64,000 nt of DNA from an uncultured Bacteroidia bacterium (GTDB lineage: Bacteria > Bacteroidota > Bacteroidia > Bacteroidales > UBA932). Below, one piece after another: positions 37,070-45,279 of the stretch. The stretch covers positions 89,336-153,335 of the forward strand of contig CACZCQ010000010.1 of the NCBI GenBank assembly GCA_902779765.1, in the 5' to 3' direction. Made by a program: the position numbers and the translations under genes. The stretch's first letter is position 1, and each line of letters opens with the position of its first letter. Below the pieces are notes generated by a model that was given only the letters and a program-made list of their open reading frames with translations, searched no databases and was not told the origin of the DNA.

Positions 37070-38593
37070 ATGCTTAAGAAAATAAGAGTCATCCTGGCGG
37101 CCTTGTGTTTCGTGGCCGTCACCCTGCTCTTCCTGGACTTTTCCGGGACCCTGCACCACTGGCTGGGCTGGCTTGCAAAAATCCAGTTCCTGCCCGCAGT
37201 GCTGGCACTGAACCTTGCAGTCATAATCGCACTCCTGGTTCTGACGGTACTGTTCGGAAGGATCTACTGTTCGGTGATCTGCCCTCTCGGAGTCTTCCAG
37301 GACGGAGTGGCTAACCTCAGCAAGAAAGGGAAGAAAGGCAAGTACACCTATTCAAAGGAAGTCAAATGGCTCCGTTATGGCGTATGGGTACTTTTCGTAG
37401 TCGCCCTGATCGCCGGAATCAATGCCTTGGTAGCACTTCTGGCACCTTATAGCGCATGGGGAAGGATCGTACAGAACCTCCTTGCTCCTGTATGGCAGTG
37501 GGGCAACAACCTGCTTGCCAAGATTGCTGAGCATCGCGAGAGCTATGCCTTCTACACCAAGGATGTCTGGCTGAAGAGCCTGCCTACGTTCCTGGTTGCG
37601 GTCGCCACCCTCGTTGCGGTGGTGATACTGGCATGGAAGAACGGAAGGACATACTGCAATACCATCTGCCCTGTAGGAACGACGCTCAGCTTCTTCTCGC
37701 GCTTTGCGATGTTCCGCCCGGTCATCGATGCTTCCAAGTGCAAGAGCTGCCACCTTTGCGAGCACAAGTGCAAGGCGGCTTGCATCGATATTGACGGAGG
37801 CAAGAAGATCGACTACTCCCGATGCGTGGATTGCTTCAACTGCATCGACAACTGCAAGTTCGGCGCTCTGAAGTACCGTTTTGCATGGGGAGCTACTAAA
37901 AGCCCGGCTGCCGAACCTGCAGTCCCCGAGGACAATACCCGCAGGGCATTCCTGGTCGGAAGCGCGCTGGCCCTTGGCGGTGCCGCCCTTTCCGGAATAA
38001 AGGCCAAGGCGCAGACCGATACCGAAGAAGTAGAGATACAGGGTGAGGGCGGCTTCGCCGACATCATCCCCAAGATCAAGCCTGAGCGCTCGGTCGCAAT
38101 AACTCCCTTCGGTTCAGAAAGCGTCGAAAAGTTCTACAAGCACTGCACGGCCTGCCAGCTATGCGTTTCGGTATGTCCGAACGATGTCCTGAGGCCGTCC
38201 GCAAGCCTCAAGCACCTCATGCAGCCCGAGATGTCCTTCGAGAGAGGCTACTGCCGTCCCGAGTGCGTAAAGTGCTCCGAGATCTGCCCCGCCGGTGCTA
38301 TCCTTAAGATTACTCCCGAAGAGAAAACACAGTGGAAAGTCGGTACCGCCCACATCAACTACGTCCTCTGCCTCGTGGACAACGGAGAGGTCGAAGAGTG
38401 CGGTAACTGCGCCCGCCACTGCCCCGCCGGAGCGATCCAGCTCGTCAAGAAACAAGTCAATGGCATCGACGTACGGATACCATCCGTCGATGAAGAGAAG
38501 TGCATTGGTTGCGGCGCCTGCGAGAACCTGTGCCCCGCCCGCCCGCTCAGCGCCATTACAGTCGATGGTTACCAGATTCACCATAAAGCCTGA
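37070..38593 (+). CDS. Membrane polyferredoxin (NapH-like N-terminus, periplasmic-type Fe-S C-terminus)
   Basis: 507 residues. The N-terminal half has about five membrane helices with the two NapH-type CxxxCP motifs (YCSVICPLG, YCNTICPVG) and two ferredoxin clusters (CKSCHLCEHKC, CVDCFNCIDNC). An internal twin-arginine-like hydrophobic segment (TRRAFLVGSALALGGAALS, near 293-311) leads to a second half with four more cysteine groups (CTACQLCVSVCP, CVKCSEICP, CGNCARHCP, CIGCGACENLCP). It probably moves electrons between the quinone pool or cytoplasm and a periplasmic acceptor. The next gene, 7 bp on, encodes a Tat-exported Fe-S aldo/keto reductase, a candidate partner. Confidence 0.82.
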   Translation: MLKKIRVILAALCFVAVTLLFLDFSGTLHHWLGWLAKIQFLPAVLALNLAVIIALLVLTVLFGRIYCSVICPLGVFQDGVANLSKKGKKGKYTYSKEVKWLRYGVWVLFVVALIAGINALVALLAPYSAWGRIVQNLLAPVWQWGNNLLAKIAEHRESYAFYTKDVWLKSLPTFLVAVATLVAVVILAWKNGRTYCNTICPVGTTLSFFSRFAMFRPVIDASKCKSCHLCEHKCKAACIDIDGGKKIDYSRCVDCFNCIDNCKFGALKYRFAWGATKSPAAEPAVPEDNTRRAFLVGSALALGGAALSGIKAKAQTDTEEVEIQGEGGFADIIPKIKPERSVAITPFGSESVEKFYKHCTACQLCVSVCPNDVLRPSASLKHLMQPEMSFERGYCRPECVKCSEICPAGAILKITPEEKTQWKVGTAHINYVLCLVDNGEVEECGNCARHCPAGAIQLVKKQVNGIDVRIPSVDEEKCIGCGACENLCPARPLSAITVDGYQIHHKA

Positions 38594-38600
38594 TCACGCC

Positions 38601-40007
38601 ATGAAGAAGAATATTGACAGAAGAGAATTCCTCAAGCAGACCGGTGAAGGGGTCGCAATGGCCGGAGCCGTCGCCCTGGCCGGAGCCTGCGCCCCAAAGA
38701 AAACCGCCGAAGCGGTGGTCAGATCCTCAACCAAATCCGGAGAAGACCCTCTGGAGACCGGCAAGATGGAGATGCGCACCAACAATGTAAATGGTGACAA
38801 GGTATCCCTGCTAGGCTACGGCTGCATGAGGTTCACGATGAAGAAGGATGAGAACGGCAAGGACATCGTCGACCAGGAGAATGTCAACAATCTGGTGGAC
38901 TATGCACTCGCGCATGGTGTGAACTATTTCGACACGGCACCGGTCTACCTCCAGGGCCAGTCGGAGAAAGCCGTGGGAATAGCCCTGAAGAGGCATCCCA
39001 GGGACAGCTATTTCATCGCCACCAAGATGTCCAACTTCCAGAGCACTGACCGCAAGGTGGCCATGCAGCTTTATGACAATGCCTTCAAGAACCTGCAGAC
39101 CGACTACCTCGACTACTATCTCCTCCACTCCCTGGGATCCGGCGGAGCGGCGGGATTCAGGTCAAGGTTCGAGGATAACGGGGTGATCGATTTCCTCCTC
39201 GGTGAGCGTGAGAAGGGCAAGATCCGCCAGCTGGGCCTTTCGTTCCACGGCAACAAGGAAGCCTTCGACGACATGATGAAGTTCCACGACAAGTACCACT
39301 GGGACTTCGTCCAGATCCAGATGAACTATTTCGACTGGAAGCACGCTGACGGTCGGAGGAATGTCAATGCCGAATACCTCTACGACGAACTCGACAAGAG
39401 GGAGATTCCCATCGTCATCATGGAACCCCTCCAGGGCGGCCGTCTCGCCAGGGTTGCAGACAGTGTCGCGAATCTCCTGAAAGAGCGCGATCCGGAGGCT
39501 TCGCTGGCTTCCTGGGCATTCAGGTTTGTCGGTTCCTATCCCAGGGTCCTCACCGTCCTGAGCGGAATGGTCTATCTGGAGCACCTCCAGGACAACCTCC
39601 GTACTTTCATGGACTTCCAGCCCCTGACGGACGAGGAAAAGATCTTCCTTGACACCGAAGTCGCCGGCCTGATGGCCAATTATCCTACTGTGAACTGCAA
39701 TGACTGCAAGTACTGCATGCCATGCCCTTACGGAATTGACATCCCCGGCATATTCATGCATTACAATGAAGCAGTGAACCATGCAAAGGTCGCCCAAAGC
39801 GTGGAGCAGGAGAACTACAGGGAACTGAAGAGAGCCTATCTGGTCAGCTATGACAGGGCCGTCCCTACCCTGCGCCAGGCCAGCCACTGCGTGGGTTGCA
39901 AGCAATGCATACCCAAGTGCCCTCAAAGCATCCAGATCCCCCGCGAACTGCGCAGGATCGATGCCTATGTCGAGAAACTGAAGCAGAATACGCTCTCGTC
40001 AGAATAG
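38601..40007 (+). CDS. Tat-exported aldo/keto reductase with 4Fe-4S motifs
   Basis: 468 residues. The N-terminus has a Tat motif (DRREFLKQ) and hydrophobic stretch ending in a lipobox-like LAGAC. The TIM-barrel aldo/keto reductase domain runs from about 60 to 345 (LLGYGCMRFTM, NYFDTAPVY, DYYLLHSLG), followed by a C-terminal domain with CNDCKYCMPCPYG and CVGCKQCIPKCPQ clusters. The start at 38601 is chosen for the Tat signal; the frame is open further upstream within the preceding gene but in its wrong frame. The 3' end overlaps the converging beta-helix gene by 9 bp. Electron partner probably the preceding polyferredoxin. Confidence 0.86.
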   Translation: MKKNIDRREFLKQTGEGVAMAGAVALAGACAPKKTAEAVVRSSTKSGEDPLETGKMEMRTNNVNGDKVSLLGYGCMRFTMKKDENGKDIVDQENVNNLVDYALAHGVNYFDTAPVYLQGQSEKAVGIALKRHPRDSYFIATKMSNFQSTDRKVAMQLYDNAFKNLQTDYLDYYLLHSLGSGGAAGFRSRFEDNGVIDFLLGEREKGKIRQLGLSFHGNKEAFDDMMKFHDKYHWDFVQIQMNYFDWKHADGRRNVNAEYLYDELDKREIPIVIMEPLQGGRLARVADSVANLLKERDPEASLASWAFRFVGSYPRVLTVLSGMVYLEHLQDNLRTFMDFQPLTDEEKIFLDTEVAGLMANYPTVNCNDCKYCMPCPYGIDIPGIFMHYNEAVNHAKVAQSVEQENYRELKRAYLVSYDRAVPTLRQASHCVGCKQCIPKCPQSIQIPRELRRIDAYVEKLKQNTLSSE

Positions 40008-41945
40008 ACGGCTTCCTTCCGGCCCGATCTCCTTGTACGGTATGGGCTTCAGGCCGAAACCGGCCAGGACCTCGGGAGAAAGGTAATATTCAAGAGATTC
40101 AGTCACGGGATCCTCGCCTATCGAGATCCCGTGATTGTTTTGCAGATAATTCTGTCCTTTGTCGTCGTAAAGCATCCTGCCGCAGCCGACCATGAGATTG
40201 TTCCTTACGATATTGCGGTCGACATTCGCATGTATGTCAACCTTCAGTTCGGGATAATGCTCCTTGTAAAGAGCGGAATCGATGTCCACTTCCTCATGTA
40301 GCTTTCTCTTGACCTCTTCCCTCTCCAGGGCCCCATCCCATCCCGCCTGTCCCCAGGGGGAGAAACTCACACCCATGTTGCAGTCGAAGATCACGTTGTT
40401 CTCCACCAGGTTATCCTTTCCACCATGGATCTGAACGGCGCCGAAATGGACACCGCCGACGTTCCTGAATATATTGCCGTAAATGACCTGGCCTGAGATC
40501 ATGTCGTCGAGCCTGACTCCGGCAGAGCCATGGAGCGACCCTCCCAGGATATTCTCCCAGAGGTTGTAACGTATGACATTACCCCTATATCCATAGTTAT
40601 AGAACATGTCAATGGCTCCTTGGTCGTCACTCTCCTTCACAAGGTCATGGAAGTGGCTGTATTCGATGATTACATCATTGCCTTCTATGCGCATGGCGGA
40701 TGAGGGTGAGTCGGAGAATTCACAACGGGTGACCAGGAGACCGCATCCCTCGAAATACAATGCCGGCTCGTAGGTATGCCGGAAAAGGGAGATGTCCTTG
40801 ACAACCGTATTCCTTACCTCATAGCCGGAATGTGCCAGTGTCCGCCTGTCCCCTCCGTATAGTTTCATCCCGGAATGGCCGAGGGTCCCGAAACGGCAGC
40901 CCTCTATCCTGACCCCCTCGGAGGCGGTAACATGAAGAGCATCCACCCCGAAACGGAATATTCCCACATCCTCGATCAGCACATCCTTCGAACAAGTGAT
41001 GGAAACGGCGTTGGTCCGTCCTCCCGCAAACGACAAGCCCCGTATGGTAACATCTTCACAATCCGATACTTCCAGCATTGCATCGGCATTGAATACGGAA
41101 AGGCTTACCTCATCCCCTTTCCCGTAGCCTTCCGGCGGGAGCCAGTACAGTTTCCCCTTCTCCCTGTCAATATAATACTCTCCGGGGGAATCCAACGCAC
41201 AGAAGAGGTTGACTCCACGGAATTTTAATCCTGACTTGTAGCCGTAATTATGCCAGGGCTCACCCAGGGTTATCGTCTTTGCAGCAGTATCGATCGACAC
41301 GATCTTTCCGTAATCATCCCTCCAGTCCCAACGGAAATATCCATATATCCATGCATCCTTTTCATCCGCCCATTCCGATATTACGTCCTCCTCATATCTG
41401 AATATGCCCTCCTTGTGGCTTATATCGTCCAACTTGGTCTCGCCCAGGGCCTCGGATGCGGTCAGGAAACCATCATCGGGATAGCTCGCAATCGACTGGC
41501 GCATTCCTTTCCAATACAGGTCCGCGAGATTGGCCTTATTGCAGGCGTCTCCATAATCCCGTATTCCCGAACCGGCAAGGTCTGCCTCTAGCAAATTCCC
41601 TTTCTTCCTGAACCTCAAGATCTTCCTGTCTCCCCTTATTACCGGTTCCTCTCCAGGAGCCGCCTCGACAGAAACGTTCTGGCCCTTTATTCCGTTGAGA
41701 ACCAGCTTCCCGGAAGGATAGTACTCCCCTCCCATTACCACCAGACGGAAATCCCTTTCCCCAGCCATGATCCGGGAGAAAGCATGCTCAAGGGTTCTCC
41801 ACGGTCTCTCTGAAGTTCCGGGCCAGCTGTCATTGCCTTTCGGGGAAACATAACGCTCAATTTCTTCAGCCTTTATGGGTAGAATGGTGACAACTGAGAG
41901 GAAAAACAGGGACAGGATCCGGCAGAATCTCATGGAGACAATCAT
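39999..41945 (-). CDS. Secreted right-handed parallel beta-helix protein
   Basis: 648 residues with a signal peptide (LSLFFLSVVTILPIKAEE). The start YVSPKGNDSWPGTSERPWRT is the typical opening of Bacteroidetes pectate-lyase-like beta-helix proteins; the middle (about 290-540) holds repeated short beta coils with Asn and Val/Ile ladders (VTIRGLSF, VLIEDVGIFRFG, VIIEYSHFHDL). Likely a polysaccharide lyase or hydrolase; substrate and catalytic residues are not clear to me. An ATG four codons downstream is an equal start. Converges on the aldo/keto reductase gene with a 9-bp overlap. Confidence 0.8.
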   Translation of the reverse strand: MIVSMRFCRILSLFFLSVVTILPIKAEEIERYVSPKGNDSWPGTSERPWRTLEHAFSRIMAGERDFRLVVMGGEYYPSGKLVLNGIKGQNVSVEAAPGEEPVIRGDRKILRFRKKGNLLEADLAGSGIRDYGDACNKANLADLYWKGMRQSIASYPDDGFLTASEALGETKLDDISHKEGIFRYEEDVISEWADEKDAWIYGYFRWDWRDDYGKIVSIDTAAKTITLGEPWHNYGYKSGLKFRGVNLFCALDSPGEYYIDREKGKLYWLPPEGYGKGDEVSLSVFNADAMLEVSDCEDVTIRGLSFAGGRTNAVSITCSKDVLIEDVGIFRFGVDALHVTASEGVRIEGCRFGTLGHSGMKLYGGDRRTLAHSGYEVRNTVVKDISLFRHTYEPALYFEGCGLLVTRCEFSDSPSSAMRIEGNDVIIEYSHFHDLVKESDDQGAIDMFYNYGYRGNVIRYNLWENILGGSLHGSAGVRLDDMISGQVIYGNIFRNVGGVHFGAVQIHGGKDNLVENNVIFDCNMGVSFSPWGQAGWDGALEREEVKRKLHEEVDIDSALYKEHYPELKVDIHANVDRNIVRNNLMVGCGRMLYDDKGQNYLQNNHGISIGEDPVTESLEYYLSPEVLAGFGLKPIPYKEIGPEGSRLF

Positions 41946-41982
41946 TTTTTAGGTTTTATACCACAAGATAGGATTTTTTTCT

Positions 41983-41990
41983 TATATTTG
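41983..41990 (+). promoter_or_regulatory. Bacteroidetes -7 promoter box for tRNA-Ser
   Basis: TATATTTG, preceded by a T-rich stretch, 27 bp before the mature tRNA start; a perfect match to TAnnTTTG. Confidence 0.65.
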
Positions 41991-42017
41991 CAGTCCCGTT
42001 TGACGGGATAAAGCCTT

Positions 42018-42105
42018 GGAGAGATGCTCGAGTGGCTGAAGAGGCACGCCTGGAAAGCGTGTGTACCCCAAAAGGGTATCGCGAGTTCGAATCTCGCTCT
42101 CTCCG
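42018..42105 (+). tRNA. tRNA-Ser (anticodon GGA)
   Basis: 88 nt with acceptor pair GGAGAGA/TCTCTCC, anticodon stem CACGC/GCGTG enclosing loop CTGGAAA (anticodon GGA), a long variable arm (GTACCCCAAAAGGGTATC) as in class II tRNAs, and a T arm with GTTCGAATC. CCA is not fully encoded. The 3' end is the target of an integrative element and is rebuilt by it, so the gene stays whole. Confidence 0.95.
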
Positions 42106-42107
42106 CA
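42090..42107. other. Attachment site, tRNA side (attL)
   Basis: 18 bp, AATCTCGCTCTCTCCGCA, the tRNA-Ser 3' end, repeated exactly at 48202-48219. The match stops at both sides, so this is the crossover segment of a tyrosine-recombinase element. Confidence 0.85.
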
Positions 42108-42140
42108 TTTTGCATTGAACATCAATGCTTTATAAAAATT

Positions 42141-42187
42141 ACGCACGGTTTTACGCTCATTTTTTGGCGAATTCCGTGCGTTTTTTG
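42141..42187 (+). terminator. Terminator after tRNA-Ser, supplied by the element
   Basis: ACGCACGG (42141-42148) pairs with CCGTGCGT (42174-42181), followed by a T run. It lies inside the element, 36 bp after the tRNA, and would end the tRNA transcript. Confidence 0.65.
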
Positions 42188-42206
42188 TGCCAGTTCTGAC
42201 AATTAA

Positions 42207-42237
42207 AAGCCTGGGGTTCCCAGATTACCCCAGGCTT
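42207..42237. terminator. Perfect 10-bp inverted repeat, probable terminator
   Basis: AAGCCTGGGG (42207-42216) and CCCCAGGCTT (42228-42237) pair perfectly around an 11-nt loop. No long T run, so it may insulate or be a protein-binding site. Confidence 0.45.
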
Positions 42238-42337
42238 AACAAAGATTACTTTGATGCACTATTTATCACTCTTGATTCGTAGAGAGTAATAAAAGTGAGA
42301 CACGAACCTGCATGTAACCAGTAATCGGCTCAATGTA

Positions 42338-42354
42338 CCGCTGAACATCAGCGG
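42338..42354. repeat. Tight 7-bp hairpin in the element's left non-coding region
   Basis: CCGCTGA and TCAGCGG flank a 3-nt loop. The surrounding 42238-42367 has no coding sequence; role unknown. Confidence 0.35.
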
Positions 42355-42367
42355 CAAAACAAAGATA

Positions 42368-42401
42368 GAAAAAACCGGGCGAATCTACAAGGATCACCCG
42401 G
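42368..42401 (-). terminator. Terminator for the element's leftmost gene
   Basis: On the minus strand CCGGGTG pairs with CGCCCGG and is followed by six T residues. Lies 22 bp beyond the stop of the gene ending at 42424. Confidence 0.75.
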
Positions 42402-42423
42402 CGTGCAAATGGGTGGGCCGCTC

Positions 42424-42717
42424 TTACATATGTTCACGAGCAGCGGCCCTTAACTTTGCAATAGTTTCGGCCATTGTTTCGGCCAGTCCACGAAGGTATT
42501 CTATTTCTTCATCCCTCGTTTCGGCCAGGGCCTTCAATCTCACAACTTCTAAGCGGACTGCCTTCAATTCGTCTTCAAGTTTCGGGATTTGTTCCCGTGC
42601 GGCTTGTACTTGTTTGGCTAGATTCCAGGCATCGGCTCGCCAATCGTCACGGCATTCTTTCAGCATTGCCCGTGTTTCATAGTTCGGGAAGATACGACAT
42701 AATAATGACCCAAACAT
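42424..42717 (-). CDS. Small coiled-coil protein, unrecognised
   Basis: 97 residues from the ATG at 42717 (a GTG ten codons earlier is also open). After a short hydrophobic start (FGSLLCRIF) it is almost entirely heptad-like, charged helix (about 30-95, with ELKAVRLEVVRLKALAETRD). No family recognised. It is a separate transcription unit: terminators lie on both sides (42368-42401 and 42853-42882). The AT-rich gap 42718-42852 must hold its promoter. Confidence 0.55.
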   Translation of the reverse strand: MFGSLLCRIFPNYETRAMLKECRDDWRADAWNLAKQVQAAREQIPKLEDELKAVRLEVVRLKALAETRDEEIEYLRGLAETMAETIAKLRAAAREHM

Positions 42718-42852
42718 GATAATTGATCTTAAAAAGGTGGTACTCACTTACAAAAACCGAGGTTTTTACCCTGCGAAACTAAGAACAATATTCTATTTCT
42801 CCAAATATTTAACTTATTAATTATCAAAGCGTTGCATATTGAAACGGTTCGA

Positions 42853-42882
42853 CGAAAAAAGCGTTGCATTTTGCAACGCTTT
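42853..42882 (-). terminator. Terminator after the 63-residue gene, with a repeated arm
   Basis: AAAGCGTTGCA (42858-42868) and TGCAACGCTTT (42872-42882) form a perfect 11-bp stem with a 3-nt loop, followed on the minus strand by a T run. The arm AAAGCGTTGCA recurs at 42826-42836. Confidence 0.75.
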
Positions 42883-42883
42883 G

Positions 42884-43075
42884 TCACTCGGCTGACTTCT
42901 GATCAAGTCCTCGGATTGGAGGCTGATAGTCGCAATCTTTTGTGATAGCATTTCTTTTGCTCCAACGCAAGGCTATATGATCTATAACAGCAGCGTTGAC
43001 TCCTTGCTCCTTGTATGCAGCGAGCTTTTTTTTCTGGATCTCTGAGAGATCCGACTTTATGGGTATTGTATTCAT
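42884..43075 (-). CDS. Hypothetical 63-residue element protein
   Basis: Begins MNTIPIKSDLSEIQKKKLAAY, mostly helical and charged; no family recognised. Starts 6 bp after the stop of the preceding gene and ends 1 bp before a strong terminator, which supports it as the last gene of the leftward unit. Confidence 0.55.
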   Translation of the reverse strand: MNTIPIKSDLSEIQKKKLAAYKEQGVNAAVIDHIALRWSKRNAITKDCDYQPPIRGLDQKSAE

Positions 43076-43081
43076 AATGAG

Positions 43082-43663
43082 CTATTCTTTTGTGTTTGCG
43101 GCTATCTCTGGATAGGGATTGATAAAAGGATTAGGTAGTATTTCTTCTTTGTTGACATCGACCTGAAAAAGGCTGTCAAACTGCCAGGGCCAGACACCAG
43201 CTCTTCGACAAAAGTCCTCAAGGGCCTTACACAACTGCTCATGCTCACGCCTTGCGGCAATCTCTTTGGGATCTGTAAGCCAGACTGTCGATATGTCTTC
43301 AAGTTTTTCCTTATTGACCTCAACTATCTCCCCGTTGAGGTGACAACAACTAATATGCTCCCCTGCGACATTCTGTCTTTTTGCAGACTGTTTGAAGGCA
43401 GCGAACACTCTTTCAAACTCTTTAGCTATCTGCTCTTTCAGGGCCGCTTTTTCGTACTTTGTGCCTCTTAATTGAAGTTCCAGGTAATAGCGTGGGTGCT
43501 CTGGGTGTCGGCATGTGGAAAGCACGTTCTCCCACGTTACAGGCACGTCCATAGCCTTTAACAAGGGAATGGCAACAGAGTTCGCATATTTGGCCAAGTC
43601 TGTTGCTTTATCAGACAGCCGTTCATGTTTTGACCAATCAAAATACAGTTTTATTTTTTCCAT
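43082..43663 (-). CDS. Hypothetical 193-residue element protein
   Basis: Unrecognised. Soluble, mixed helical; contains KLYFDWSKHERLSDKATDLAKYANS at its start in divided segments, a Trp-rich stretch (AGVWPWQFDSLF) near 160-171 and Cys/His residues (CRHPEHPRYY, CCHLNG) that do not make a clear zinc motif. Ends 6 bp before the next start. Phage-like by context. Confidence 0.6.
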   Translation of the reverse strand: MEKIKLYFDWSKHERLSDKATDLAKYANSVAIPLLKAMDVPVTWENVLSTCRHPEHPRYYLELQLRGTKYEKAALKEQIAKEFERVFAAFKQSAKRQNVAGEHISCCHLNGEIVEVNKEKLEDISTVWLTDPKEIAARREHEQLCKALEDFCRRAGVWPWQFDSLFQVDVNKEEILPNPFINPYPEIAANTKE

Positions 43664-43684
43664 TTTTATCTGTTTTAGAAATTA

Positions 43685-43843
43685 TTATTCGGGATTGTCG
43701 GGTAAGGTTTTCATCAACTCTTCGAAAGCATTAACGCCTTGCAACTCTTTAATGAGCCCTGGGAACTCATCGGTATCGAGGTAGCCTTTGGTAACTGCTA
43801 CCAACAAGGCTCTTTTTTCGTCATTATTGAGCCAGTATTTCAT
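43685..43843 (-). CDS. Small 52-residue element protein
   Basis: Starts MKYWLNNDEKRALLVAVTKG and ends LPDNPE. Acidic, helical; no family recognised. Supported by a 4-bp ATGA overlap with the upstream gene's stop and by its place 21 bp before the next gene in the same direction. Confidence 0.6.
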   Translation of the reverse strand: MKYWLNNDEKRALLVAVTKGYLDTDEFPGLIKELQGVNAFEELMKTLPDNPE

Positions 43844-44259
43844 AATTCACGGTCGTTATTGTGGACTGGGTCATCTTTCATAAGATATTGGCTTAAATCG
43901 CCTTCTTTTTCGTTCTTGTCTTGTAATTCAAGGATCTTCTCAGCAATGAGGGTGGCCCCTTCTGCCGGAACATCTCGCAAAAGCTTCTGCAATTGCTTGA
44001 ATTCGGCTTCGACCTGGGCCTCAACAGTTATCGCCTGTTGTTTCGGAACTATGTACCCTATCAGCCTGGAGAAAGCGAAGATCCTCTCATCCGGTTTCAG
44101 TGCTGCGAAGTCTTTCTCAATTTGCTCCCGGTTCCCATTGAGGAAACCGTCAAGCCATCCTCGCAAGTCTCCGGTGATCTTGTTCGGTGTGCCTTTCTTC
44201 CGGCCTCCTGTCTTCGGCTGTCCTCTAGGACGGCCACGGCTTCTCTTTTCCTGGTCCAT
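43840..44259 (-). CDS. Basic phage-like protein (DUF5681-type N-terminus)
   Basis: 139 residues from the ATG at 44259 (a TTG two codons earlier is open). The N-terminus is an Arg/Gly/Pro-rich, AT-hook-like segment (RSRGRPRGQPKTGGRKKGTP) resembling proteins encoded next to phage terminases and in mobile elements; the rest is helical and acidic at the end. DNA binding is a reasonable inference. Followed by the 52-residue gene with overlap. Confidence 0.6.
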   Translation of the reverse strand: MDQEKRSRGRPRGQPKTGGRKKGTPNKITGDLRGWLDGFLNGNREQIEKDFAALKPDERIFAFSRLIGYIVPKQQAITVEAQVEAEFKQLQKLLRDVPAEGATLIAEKILELQDKNEKEGDLSQYLMKDDPVHNNDREL

Positions 44260-44391
44260 ATTCAAGAAATCAATAATCCTCGTGCGTTGATTGTAGTGAG
44301 TTAATTTATTAACGAACGTTTAAGTAGTGCAATGCAATGAAATGTAATGTAGTGTTGTTTTCTGCTTGAATATTGGTTGTTTTCTGGTTGT

Positions 44392-44715
44392 TTAGAATGA
44401 AAGTGGACCATCATTTTTCAGAGACTTATCTTTGAACCTTAAAGCATTGGTATTGCCTTTGGGTGCGCCTCCTAACTTTCCGGCGTTGTATTTCATCCAA
44501 CCGTAATTAAGACCTGTTATAACCTGCTTCCAGATTATACGAGACAACTTGTCTGTAAAACATGGTTCCTTGAGATCGAAGGCATATTCAACTATCGCCA
44601 ATAACATTTGCTTGGCCGCTTCTGGTTCAAGATCTTGTATTACATCATACCATTGGCGTAAAAAGGTAAAATGTGGGCGTGGCTCAGGGTCTTGCGGTAA
44701 CTTTTTCTTACTCAT
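44392..44715 (-). CDS. DUF6291-like element protein
   Basis: 107 residues. HFTFLRQWYDVIQDLEPEAAKQMLLAIVEYA and the late KYNAGKLGGAPKGNTNA segment resemble DUF6291 proteins, common in Bacteroidetes phages and integrative elements near replication genes. Function unknown. Starts with an 8-bp overlap of the winged-helix gene. The 132 bp beyond its stop are non-coding, with short AATG repeats (44325-44355), and probably carry the promoter of the next genes. Confidence 0.6.
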   Translation of the reverse strand: MSKKKLPQDPEPRPHFTFLRQWYDVIQDLEPEAAKQMLLAIVEYAFDLKEPCFTDKLSRIIWKQVITGLNYGWMKYNAGKLGGAPKGNTNALRFKDKSLKNDGPLSF

Positions 44716-44962
44716 CGCTCAATAACTCTATTAGATAATACTCTTTGCACCTGGTTCCCCACTCTGGAGATTTAATCCAGGTATCAGCTATGGCTATACC
44801 CTTATTTCTCAACGCTGCGATATGTCCTCTTGGATCAGTAACGCAAGCACGCTTGGCAATCTGAAGAGCCGTTAATCGTTCGCCACTCTTGAGAACGGCA
44901 AGCACCCGGCCTTGAACTCTAGCTATCGGACGGCTTTTCGCTGTCGCTGTTCCTGTGTCCAT
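44708..44962 (-). CDS. Winged-helix DNA-binding protein, small
   Basis: 84 residues with a winged-helix fold: VLAVLKSGERLTALQIAKRA, then DPRGHIAALRNKGI as recognition helix. Similar small proteins regulate or help replicate mobile elements. Its start lies 40 bp inside the end of the DUF3853 gene, and it overlaps the DUF6291 gene by 8 bp. Confidence 0.65.
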   Translation of the reverse strand: MDTGTATAKSRPIARVQGRVLAVLKSGERLTALQIAKRACVTDPRGHIAALRNKGIAIADTWIKSPEWGTRCKEYYLIELLSDE

Positions 44963-45279
44963 TGCTCTAAGAGTTTGTCTGCCTTTTCTGTGTCCACAAT
45001 GATTTTACGACCGTCTCGGAGTACCGCCGGAGCTAATAGTCCAGAAGCCCATGTACAGGCAGTATTTAGACCCACACCATACCGATTACGGATTCCTCTG
45101 AGACCATATACGAATTTGCTTGGGACTGGCCTTGGTTCCAGTCTGGCCGCTCCCTGGTTCTTGCGGTCCGTGTCCTGATCGGCTTCGACCGCCGTGCCCG
45201 GCTTGCCTTTGATATATGCTGAAAGCTGTCCTACTGTCAGCATAACGATCGGGGTGTCTTTTGTAATTTCTTTATTCAT
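44923..45279 (-). CDS. DUF3853-family protein
   Basis: 118 residues. The C-terminal half (FVYGLRGIRNRYGVGLNTACTW, then GRKIIVDTEKADKLLEQW) matches DUF3853, a helix-turn-helix family resembling excisionases in Bacteroidetes mobile elements. A role in excision or early gene control is an inference. First gene of the overlapping set 45279-44392. Confidence 0.7.
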   Translation of the reverse strand: MNKEITKDTPIVMLTVGQLSAYIKGKPGTAVEADQDTDRKNQGAARLEPRPVPSKFVYGLRGIRNRYGVGLNTACTWASGLLAPAVLRDGRKIIVDTEKADKLLEQWTQEQRQRKAVR

